Position numbers and translations under genes: made by a program. From JBDGYE01 sp039584255 (GTDB taxonomy: Bacteria > Gemmatimonadota > Gemmatimonadetes > Palauibacterales > Palauibacteraceae): 5,681 nucleotides of DNA. This document shows positions 1-4,767 of the stretch, in pieces (position 1 is the first letter of the stretch; every line of letters begins with the position of its first letter). Under the pieces are notes generated by a model that was not told the origin of the DNA, did no database searches, and saw nothing but the letters and a program-made list of their open reading frames with translations. Location: the NCBI GenBank assembly GCA_039584255.1, contig JBDGYE010000129.1, forward strand, positions 1 through 5,681, given 5' to 3'.

Positions 1-12
1 CGCGTCGTTCAT
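1..12 (-). CDS. Start of a gene cut by the window edge (first 4 codons), downstream of tolC
   Basis: On the minus strand an ATG lies at 12-10, followed by AAC GAC GCG (Met-Asn-Asp-Ala) to the window edge. It is preceded by GGAGAG (17-22) with a 4-nt spacer, and it begins only 17 nt after the tolC stop codon. That arrangement is typical of the next gene in an operon. In TolC-led export loci this gene is usually the HlyD/AcrA-type periplasmic adaptor. That identity is inferred from context only, because four residues cannot identify a protein. Confidence 0.4.
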
Positions 13-29
13 CAGGCTCTCCGTCGGGC

Positions 30-1280
30 CTAGTTCCGCAGTTCGGTCCCGAGGATGGCCTCGAGTCGGGCGAGACCGAGCTGGTAGTCGAAGCGTCGTC
101 GGATGAGGTCGACCTCGGCCTGGAGCAGGGTGATCTGAGCGGCCTGCAGGTCGAGGATGGTGGCCAGTCCGAGGCGGTAGCGCTCCTGGGTGACCCGGAG
201 GTCCTCGCGTGCCAGCTCCACGGTCTGTTCGGCCAGTCCTACCGATGCCACCGCCGCGTCGATCGTGCCCACCGCCTGGTCGAGGTCCTTGCGCAGCTTG
301 AGCTCCGCCGCCCGCTCCTGCGAGCGCGACTGGTCCGCCCGCGCCCGCGCCTGGTAGAGCTGCGTCTCACGGGTGAACCCGTTGAACAGCGGCAGCGAGC
401 CCGACAACGCCAGACTCCAGCTCCGGTTCTGCGGCGGAAACTCCACGTTCGACCACGCCCACCCCCCGCTGAACGTCAGCGTCGGCAGGTACGCCGCCTT
501 GGCGCTCGCCACCAGCGCCTCGTCCGCACTCGCCTGCGCCCGCGCACTCACCAGCGCCGGCGCCCCCGACAGCGCCATCCCCAACAGCTCGTCCCGGCCG
601 TAGCCCAGAGGCTCCGCCTCCAGCTCCGCCGTCTCCACCGGCTCCAGCGGCTCCATCACCCCCACCGCCTCCGCCAGCGCAAACCGGCTGTTGCGCGCCG
701 AGTTCTCCGCAGTGAGCAGCGCCACCCGCGCATTGTTCAGATCCACCTGCGAGCGCAGCACGTCCGAACGCGTCGCACGGCCCAGCTCCAGCTGCTGCTC
801 CACGAACGCCAGCTGGTCCTCCTGGCGCCGCACCCGGTCCGCCTCCACCCGCACCAGCTCCCGGCTCGCCACCGCGTTGAAGTACGAAACCTTCACCGCC
901 TCCGACGTCGTATACCCCGTCTCCCGGTACCGCGCCGCCGACGCCTCCACCCCCAGCTTCGCCCCCTTCAGATCCGTGAACCGCCGAAACCCCCGAAACA
1001 GATCCACACTCCCCCCCAGCTGCGCACTGTAGCTGGTCGTCGTGATCGCCTGCCCCGTCGGGTCCAACCGCCCGCTCGACGCGTTCGAATACTGGTATTG
1101 TAGACCCAGATCCGGCAGAAACTGCCCCCACGCGTTCAGCTCCGTGTACCGCGATACCTCCAACAACGACGCCGACTGCTCCAGCGTCGGACTGTTCCGC
1201 TCCGCCAACCGCAACGCCTCCTCCAGCGTCACCTGACGCACCATCTCCTGACCCGCCGCCGGCCCCACCACCACCACCAC
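30..1280 (-). CDS. TolC family outer-membrane efflux protein
   Basis: This is a probable outer-membrane channel of a tripartite export or efflux pump. It would form a trimeric beta-barrel with a long periplasmic helical tunnel that docks onto an adaptor and an inner-membrane transporter. The 416 residues are close to the usual size. Two outer-membrane efflux (OEP) repeats are visible. The first begins at QVTLEEALRLAERNSPTL (about residues 16-33) and runs to about 210. The second covers about 230-410 and carries the family-typical YRLGLATILDLQAAQITLLQAE near its end. There are no cysteines. The start is uncertain. The reading frame opens with five consecutive GTG codons (VVVV), then GPAAGQE, and has no upstream in-frame ATG. 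GGAGAG-like pairing is poor, but GGGAG at 1282-1286 would suit the GTG at 1274 (7-nt spacer). The export signal is therefore unusually short (see findings). The gene is followed after 17 nt by another gene, and preceded on the same strand by a MerR-type regulator 208 bp away. Confidence 0.93.
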   Translation of the reverse strand: MVVVVGPAAGQEMVRQVTLEEALRLAERNSPTLEQSASLLEVSRYTELNAWGQFLPDLGLQYQYSNASSGRLDPTGQAITTTSYSAQLGGSVDLFRGFRRFTDLKGAKLGVEASAARYRETGYTTSEAVKVSYFNAVASRELVRVEADRVRRQEDQLAFVEQQLELGRATRSDVLRSQVDLNNARVALLTAENSARNSRFALAEAVGVMEPLEPVETAELEAEPLGYGRDELLGMALSGAPALVSARAQASADEALVASAKAAYLPTLTFSGGWAWSNVEFPPQNRSWSLALSGSLPLFNGFTRETQLYQARARADQSRSQERAAELKLRKDLDQAVGTIDAAVASVGLAEQTVELAREDLRVTQERYRLGLATILDLQAAQITLLQAEVDLIRRRFDYQLGLARLEAILGTELRN

Positions 1281-1316
1281 ACTCCCAACGTCATCCTTGT
1301 GCCGTGATCGCTCCCT

Positions 1317-1341
1317 GATCGCCGGGTCGAACCCCGCGATC
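1317..1341 (-). repeat. Inverted repeat / hairpin upstream of tolC
   Basis: The arms GATCGCCGGGT (1317-1327) and ACCCCGCGATC (1331-1341) are complementary at 10 of 11 positions (one C-C mismatch at 1323/1335) around a 3-nt CGA loop. The hairpin lies about 36 nt before the GTG at 1280. Neither side has a T tract, so it does not look like an intrinsic terminator. Candidate roles are a dyad operator for the upstream MerR-type regulator or a 5'-leader RNA hairpin of tolC. A further direct copy of TGATCGC sits at 1305-1311, 11 bp from the one at 1316-1322. Confidence 0.55.
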
Positions 1342-1348
1342 GTTCCTG

Positions 1349-1407
1349 AGGCGGCGCCATTCGGACGGGACCCGCTGCCAACCCTCGACAGGACGTCAGG
1401 CGGCGCC
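1349..1407. repeat. Direct repeat of AGGCGGCGCC in the merR-tolC gap
   Basis: AGGCGGCGCC occurs at 1349-1358 and again at 1398-1407, 49 bp apart, and the match extends to 11 of 12 bases (TGAGGCGGCGCC versus TCAGGCGGCGCC). Both copies lie in the non-coding gap before tolC. They may be protein-binding sites, but GC-rich decamers can recur by chance, so the repeat itself is certain and its function is not. Confidence 0.4.
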
Positions 1408-1488
1408 GGGAAGTTTCATCGATTCACGCCCTTTCACCTTTCCGCCCCGTCGCTCGCGCGCCTCATCCCTGCCGAGCTCGTGGGCGGC

Positions 1489-2157
1489 TCATGCCCTGGC
1501 GGATCGAGAGAGAAGATACGTGTGAATTGTCTCCAGGGATCTCTCCATCTTCCTGTGGAGGCTCGCCACCTCATCCTCGGACCGGTTGGCGGTAGCCACG
1601 CTGGCCAGTGCGCTCTCGTACCGCACTACCTCGCCCATCAGCTCCGCCACCGGCGCGAGGTCGCTCGCTTCCAGGCTCGTCGTCTCGAGGAGATCCCGGT
1701 ACACGACGGCCAGTTCGACATCGGCTACGTCGAACCGATCGACCCCTGGGCCCCCGCCGGGCCGCCCGAGCAGAAGTCCCACCTCGATAAGCTCGCGGAC
1801 CGTGTTGAGGGACAGCTCGCTCTCACGTGCCAGATCCGAGGGCGACAGCCCCACGGCCCTTATACCTTCCGTGGTTTCCCAGCGCCGGCCCGAGGCCGAG
1901 CGGAGCCTGGCCGCCACCCCGGGTTCGACTCCCTCCTCCACCATCGAGACGATGGCCCGGATGTCCTGCACTCCGAAGGGCCCGAGCTCGTCACCCCGAA
2001 GGTCTCTAATCAAACCCAGCCGCTCGACATGCGTCTCGTCGTAGACAGCCGCGTTCGTCGCCGTCTTCCGCGCTGGGGGAAGCAGTCCTTCCCGAAGGTA
2101 GTGGTGTATGGTGGTCCGCGGCAGTCCTGTCTTCTCCACAAGCTCACGCATGCGCAT
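1489..2157 (-). CDS. MerR family transcriptional regulator with two MerR-like HTH modules
   Basis: This is a probable DNA-binding transcription factor. Counting from the ATG at 2157 gives 222 residues. Residues 1-54 are a MerR-type winged helix-turn-helix (MRELVEKTGLPRTTIHHYLR, then EGLLPP and a wing ending AAVYDETHVERLGLIRDLR). Residues about 106-157 repeat the same plan (DLARESELSLNTVRELIEVG, LLLG, wing, RFDVADVELAVVYRDLL). The C-terminal stretch, about 160-216, is helical and may dimerise or bind an effector. There are no cysteines, so thiolate metal sensing as in MerR, CueR or ZntR is unlikely. The start at 2157 is preferred over the upstream GTG at 2181 because GGAGG sits 7 nt before it. 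The gene reads toward tolC on the same strand, which suggests control of the efflux locus. Its own promoter region holds a dyad suited to autoregulation. The effector cannot be told from the sequence. Confidence 0.88.
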   Translation of the reverse strand: MRMRELVEKTGLPRTTIHHYLREGLLPPARKTATNAAVYDETHVERLGLIRDLRGDELGPFGVQDIRAIVSMVEEGVEPGVAARLRSASGRRWETTEGIRAVGLSPSDLARESELSLNTVRELIEVGLLLGRPGGGPGVDRFDVADVELAVVYRDLLETTSLEASDLAPVAELMGEVVRYESALASVATANRSEDEVASLHRKMERSLETIHTYLLSRSARA

Positions 2158-2164
2158 TCTCGGT

Positions 2165-2169
2165 CCTCC
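2165..2169 (-). promoter_or_regulatory. Ribosome binding site that sets the merR-family gene start
   Basis: Minus-strand GGAGG with a 7-nt spacer (ACCGAGA) to the ATG at 2157. It lies inside the longer GTG-initiated reading frame (2181), which argues that the extra eight N-terminal residues of that frame are not translated. Confidence 0.75.
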
Positions 2170-2234
2170 GTAGCTTGCCACACCCGGGACGCGAGCGGCG
2201 CCCGCGGCCGCCTTAGTATCTACTGAACAGCGAC

Positions 2235-2264
2235 ACTATACACAATGGGTTGGCAAGTGTACAG
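2235..2264 (-). promoter_or_regulatory. Candidate promoter and operator dyad of the MerR-family gene
   Basis: Reading the minus strand, TGTACA (2263-2258, 4/6 to the -35 consensus) is followed after exactly 17 nt by TATAGT (2240-2235, 5/6 to the -10 consensus). This places the transcription start about 70 nt before the ATG. Superimposed is an imperfect dyad, CTATACAC (2236-2243) and GTGTACAG (2257-2264), complementary at 7 of 8 pairs, with 13 nt between arms. A dyad centred between -35 and -10 is the standard operator position for MerR-family proteins, so autoregulation is likely. This is inferred from sequence and position only. Confidence 0.5.
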
Positions 2265-2340
2265 AGGCCGACTGGATTCCAAGCTCATCGAGGGCCCGAG
2301 AGGGAATCGCAATCTAATAAGGTGTGTGACTACATACTCG

Positions 2341-2375
2341 ATGAAATGGGAAATGGGCCGCTCACCGGGCCGGCC
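2341..2375 (-). terminator. Weak intrinsic terminator candidate after the 81-codon gene
   Basis: On the minus strand a stem GGCCG/CGGCC (2371-2375 with 2356-2360, 5 bp, 10-nt loop) is followed by CATTTCCCATTTCAT, a pyrimidine-rich but interrupted tail. It lies 51-70 nt past the stop codon of the 81-codon gene and upstream of the MerR promoter. The stem is short and the tail lacks a clean T run, so the call is tentative. Confidence 0.28.
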
Positions 2376-2425
2376 TGGCGGGAAGTCCTCTTTGCGGGGA
2401 ATTCGGAGCGTCTCGCGGGGAATCG

Positions 2426-2671
2426 TCAGGAAGCGGCATCGGCGGCGTCGTTCCGACGCGACAGCCGCTTCTCTCTCAGGTGGGCGACGATGCCCTCCGC
2501 AAGCACTCCTGTGACTTCGACCAGGGCCTCCCGCAGGGCTTCCTCCAAATGGGCAGGCTGATCCAGCTCCTCGACCTGCACCTCGAGGCGATCAACGATG
2601 GAATCCACGCGTGTCCGTACGTCCGCGCGGATGGCTTCCAGAAGGGCACCCGTCGTAGCGATGTCGGTCAC
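2426..2671 (-). CDS. Hypothetical small charged helical protein (81 aa)
   Basis: The protein is not recognised. The 81 residues start with a GTG codon at 2671, preceded by GAGGAG (2680-2685) with an 8-nt spacer. Codon third positions are mostly G or C, as in the neighbouring genes. It has no signal peptide, membrane segment or cysteine. It is rich in Glu, Asp, Arg, Leu and Val with helix-like spacing (for example LLEAIRADVRTRVDSIVDRL at residues 10-29), a likely loop at DQPAH (37-41), a second helix to about 68, and a polar, basic-then-acidic tail (REKRLSRRNDAADAAS). A two-helix or coiled-coil hairpin is plausible. It follows the 46-codon peptide gene after 33 nt, so the two are probably co-transcribed. 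Function is unknown. Confidence 0.68.
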   Translation of the reverse strand: MTDIATTGALLEAIRADVRTRVDSIVDRLEVQVEELDQPAHLEEALREALVEVTGVLAEGIVAHLREKRLSRRNDAADAAS

Positions 2672-2704
2672 GTGCTTCGCTCCTCGGTTCGCCGGGATCT
2701 CTTG

Positions 2705-2845
2705 TTAGACGAACCAGGCGTCGACATCCAGTTGGCTTTCCGTCGCACTCTCCGGCGGGACCTCCGTAGTCTTGAGGCCGGCCATGGCCAAGGCCGCAAC
2801 GCCGGCGGTAAGCGCCAGAAGAAGGATTTGCGCTCTCAGCTTCAT
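2705..2845 (-). CDS. Hypothetical small secreted or membrane-anchored peptide (46 aa)
   Basis: A short gene with ATG at 2845 and TAA at 2707-2705. It has GGAGG 4 nt before the start (2850-2854). The first 22 residues look like a Sec signal peptide: a basic start (MKLRAQ), a hydrophobic core (ILLLALTAGVAALA) and an AMA/G cleavage-like site at about 22/23. The remaining 24 residues (GLKTTEVPPESATES, then QLDVDAWFV) are acidic and have no cysteine, so a disulfide- or lanthionine-type product is unlikely. If the signal is not cleaved, the product would be a single-pass membrane peptide. It lies 33 nt upstream of the 81-codon gene on the same strand and 167 nt after the lipoprotein gene. I do not recognise the family. 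Confidence 0.68.
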   Translation of the reverse strand: MKLRAQILLLALTAGVAALAMAGLKTTEVPPESATESQLDVDAWFV

Positions 2846-2849
2846 CTTT

Positions 2850-2854
2850 CCTCC
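2850..2854 (-). promoter_or_regulatory. Ribosome binding site of the 46-codon gene
   Basis: Minus-strand GGAGG, continuing as GGAGGAAAG, directly before the ATG (4-nt spacer). It is one of the best matches to the anti-Shine-Dalgarno sequence in the window and the main support that this short frame is translated. Confidence 0.65.
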
Positions 2855-3012
2855 GTGCCGTCCAGAGTCCACACGTTACCTCAAACCGCCCCGTAACCCC
2901 GCAAGTTCGGTGCGACCCTGCATGTGCAGCCATAACGGCATATTGTGCTTCATGTTACGAGTCTGGCGGTCTCCGGCAGGACGCGGGTAGGTGTTGGCAG
3001 CAGTCTACACTT

Positions 3013-3471
3013 TCAGGGAAGATTCACTCTCCGCGTCGCCCCCGGGCGGACGATACGCCCTTCCCCGGCCTGCCTCCCCCTGTGGTCCAGCGCCCAGAGC
3101 CGCAGGGAATCGGCCGTCGATTCGAGGTTGACGCGGCTGGAGTCGCCGGCGGTCAACGTGTCGACGGTCACATCTCCCGCTCCGGCGCTGGCTCGGACCA
3201 GAAGCTCCGAGTCGCCGCCGTTCACCAGCCAGACAGCGTAATGTTGGATCGATGTTGGAACAACTAATGTGTCATGCAAGCCGAATTCGGCAAACGGATT
3301 GGTGCTCTGGCCCTCTAGACGCTCAATCGTCGGAGTCGAGTCTCCAAAGATCGATGCGGCAGCAACGGAATCCGGTGCGCGAGCAGCGGTGCTGCGCGGC
3401 GGAGGTTCCGGCTGACCGCCAGGACCGCAGGCCGGGAGCACCAGCGCTACCAGCCACCAGCGCCTGATCAT
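3013..3471 (-). CDS. Hypothetical lipoprotein (152 aa)
   Basis: A probable lipid-anchored envelope protein of unknown role. The N-terminus is a lipoprotein signal: MIRRWW (basic), a short hydrophobic core (LVALVL), then the lipobox LPAC with the modified cysteine at position 15. Pro at -2 is unusual but tolerated in some lipoboxes. A Gly/Pro/Ser-rich linker (about 16-35) leads to a globular part rich in beta-type segments (HDTLVVP, HYAVWLVNGG, SELLVRASA, GDVTVDTLTAG, SLRLWALDHRG), suggesting a small beta-sandwich. The lipobox cysteine is the only Cys. The ATG at 3471 overlaps the stop codon of the upstream dehydrogenase gene (ATGA), and there is no strong Shine-Dalgarno, so translation probably depends on coupling to that gene. 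I do not recognise a named family. Confidence 0.8.
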   Translation of the reverse strand: MIRRWWLVALVLPACGPGGQPEPPPRSTAARAPDSVAAASIFGDSTPTIERLEGQSTNPFAEFGLHDTLVVPTSIQHYAVWLVNGGDSELLVRASAGAGDVTVDTLTAGDSSRVNLESTADSLRLWALDHRGRQAGEGRIVRPGATRRVNLP

Positions 3472-4496
3472 GGCTCGAGAACGATCTTGCCGAACACGTC
3501 GCCCGCCTCAAGCCTCTCGTGGGCCTCGCGGATTCGCTTGAGCGGCCACACCGTGTCCACGACGGGCTGCAATTGACCAGCCGCCACATGGGTCAGCATC
3601 TCCTCGAACTCGCGGTGAGAGGCCATGGTGCTTCCGATCACCTCCAGCTGCTTCCAGAAGACGTGCCGCACGTCCAGCTCTACGCGGGCGCCAGTGGTGG
3701 CCCCGTACGTCACCAGGCGCCCCGCCGGTCCGAGGCAGCGAAGGCAGTCGTTCCACATGGCGGCCCCCACGCTGTCCAGCACTACGTCGACGCCGGCCCC
3801 GCCCGTGGTCTCCCTCACCTCGGCGATCATTTCCTGGCTGAGCCGGTCGACGACGACGTCGGCGCCGAGTTGGGCCACCCTGGCCACGTTCTCCGGGCCG
3901 CTCGTCACAGCGATCGTGCGTGCCTCAAGCAGCTTGCTGATCTGGATGGCAGCGGTCGAGACGCCGCCGGATGCCCCCGTGACGAGCAGGGTCTCCCCGG
4001 ACCGAAGACGCGCGCGGCTGACAAGCGCTCGCCACGCCGTCTGGTAGACGAGCGGTACGGCGGCCGCATGAGGATAATCCAGGCCCTCGGGGAGCCTGTA
4101 CAGGTTCTCCGACGACACGCGCACCCGTTCCGCGGCCCCCCCCACCGCGTGCTCTCCCAGGATCCCGAAGCTGCTACAGAGCGGTTCCTCCCCGGCCACG
4201 CAGTGGGCACACTCCCCGCAGGAGAGAACCGGGTTAATCAACACCGGATCGCCCCGAGACCAGCGCTCGACGCCCGGGCCCGTCTCGGCCACAACCCCGG
4301 CGACGTCGGATCCCCCGATGTGCGGAAGCCGGACCTCGAGTCCCGGAAGCCCCCGGCGGACCCAGAGGTCCAGGTGGTTGAGGGCCACGGCCCGCACTTC
4401 CACGATCACCGTCCCGTGCGCAACGACCGGCTCGGGCGCCTCTCCCACCTCCATGACCTCGGGGCCCCCGTGCGTACTGAAGAAGGCTGCTCTCAT
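3468..4496 (-). CDS. Medium-chain dehydrogenase/reductase (zinc-type alcohol dehydrogenase / quinone oxidoreductase-like)
   Basis: An NAD(P)H-dependent oxidoreductase of the MDR superfamily, probably cytosolic, with substrate unknown. Its 342 residues match the family length. A GroES-like catalytic domain (about 1-150) carries four structural-zinc cysteines in the pattern Cys93-x2-Cys96-x2-Cys99-x7-Cys107. The Rossmann domain (about 150-290) contains the nucleotide-binding loop GASGGVS (174-180). The C-terminus (VVDTVWPL, then GKIVLEP) is typical of the family. The position of the first catalytic zinc ligand in classic alcohol dehydrogenases is here within ALNHLDLW (Asn40/His41), and the usual GHE motif reads GGSD (61-64). 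The catalytic zinc is therefore probably absent and the protein is closer to quinone oxidoreductase or enoyl-reductase-like members. The start at 4496 has only a weak ribosome site (GAGG, 11 nt upstream). It is divergent from sufC and overlaps the lipoprotein gene by 4 nt. Confidence 0.9.
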   Translation of the reverse strand: MRAAFFSTHGGPEVMEVGEAPEPVVAHGTVIVEVRAVALNHLDLWVRRGLPGLEVRLPHIGGSDVAGVVAETGPGVERWSRGDPVLINPVLSCGECAHCVAGEEPLCSSFGILGEHAVGGAAERVRVSSENLYRLPEGLDYPHAAAVPLVYQTAWRALVSRARLRSGETLLVTGASGGVSTAAIQISKLLEARTIAVTSGPENVARVAQLGADVVVDRLSQEMIAEVRETTGGAGVDVVLDSVGAAMWNDCLRCLGPAGRLVTYGATTGARVELDVRHVFWKQLEVIGSTMASHREFEEMLTHVAAGQLQPVVDTVWPLKRIREAHERLEAGDVFGKIVLEP

Positions 4497-4506
4497 CGGT
4501 ATACCG
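4497..4506. repeat. Perfect 10-bp palindrome abutting the dehydrogenase start codon
   Basis: CGGTATACCG is a perfect inverted repeat that ends directly at the ATG of the minus-strand dehydrogenase gene. It could be an operator or a small structure masking the translation start. No known binding protein is implied, and a 10-bp palindrome may be chance. Confidence 0.35.
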
Positions 4507-4638
4507 GCCTCGACCTTTGCTTTCGGGTACCGTTCGGCTCGGATCCGGCGGCAAACTACGGCTCCGGTGCCGCTTCCGCACCACCTCGATGGATCGGAAC
4601 ACGAAGCCTGGGGCGGGTATTCGAGGGAGTGGCGCTAC

Positions 4639-4667
4639 TTGATAGTGGTTCTCAATCGCGGTAAGTT
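4639..4667 (+). promoter_or_regulatory. Candidate sigma70-type promoter of the suf operon
   Basis: TTGATA (4639-4644, 5/6 to the -35 consensus), a 17-nt spacer, then TAAGTT (4662-4667, 3/6 to the -10 consensus). This would start transcription about 95 nt before sufC. The -10 box is weak, which is common for promoters under activator control or in lineages with divergent sigma factors. The -35 box overlaps the Fur-like element. Confidence 0.42.
4640..4654. promoter_or_regulatory. Fur-family-like operator (7-1-7 box) at the suf promoter
   Basis: TGATAGTGGTTCTCA matches the Fur 7-1-7 consensus TGATAATNATTATCA at 11 of 14 defined positions, with conserved outer TGATA and TCTCA arms (TGA-TCA symmetric). 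It overlaps the -35 element of the suf promoter candidate, a position suited to repression. Fur and related PerR-type proteins control suf operons in several bacteria. The regulator here is inferred, and the box could also be bound by another family member. Confidence 0.45.
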
Positions 4668-4710
4668 GGGGGGCTATCGGGGAGAACGGTTATCGAATCA
4701 CGAAGGCTCG

Positions 4711-4744
4711 TGCGGGCCCGCTGGAGGGCCTGACACGGGCCGCA
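4711..4744 (+). other. Stem-loop in the sufC leader
   Basis: TGCGG plus CCCG (4711-4715, 4717-4720; G4716 bulged) pairs with CGGG plus CCGCA (4736-4744), giving a 9-bp stem with a 15-nt loop. A competing shorter hairpin, GGCCC/GGGCC (4715-4719 with 4726-4730), uses part of the same bases. The larger structure ends 9 nt before the sufC ribosome site GGAG (4754-4757). It may modulate translation, but the GC content makes chance pairing easy. Confidence 0.3.
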
Positions 4745-4767
4745 TCGACATACGGAGCTGACAGCGC

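Noticed and set aside
367..1131. Gly/Ala-rich 254-codon minus-strand frame inside tolC
   Set aside because: It is a frame-shifted shadow of the TolC coding sequence, with monotonous Gly/Ala/Val content caused by GC-rich codons.
1297..2226. Long plus-strand open frame (309 codons) opposite the MerR-family gene
   Set aside because: It lies antisense to a clear MerR protein, has a low-complexity His/Pro/Arg-rich composition, and shows no domain. Long antisense frames are expected at this GC content.
2876..2953. 25-codon minus-strand frame (starts MKHNMPLWLHMQ) between the lipoprotein and the 46-codon gene
   Set aside because: No Shine-Dalgarno precedes it, and composition and length are compatible with chance. 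A leader peptide cannot be excluded but is unsupported.
2963..2979. Hairpin CTGGCGG-TCT-CCGGCAG after the lipoprotein gene, considered as a terminator
   Set aside because: The stem has a G-G mismatch and no T tract follows on either strand, so it lacks the second half of an intrinsic terminator.
3519..4664. Plus-strand open frame of 381 codons opposite the dehydrogenase gene
   Set aside because: It covers a well-defined MDR enzyme on the other strand. Its translation has no recognisable motif and is rich in Arg, His and Pro as expected for a shadow frame.
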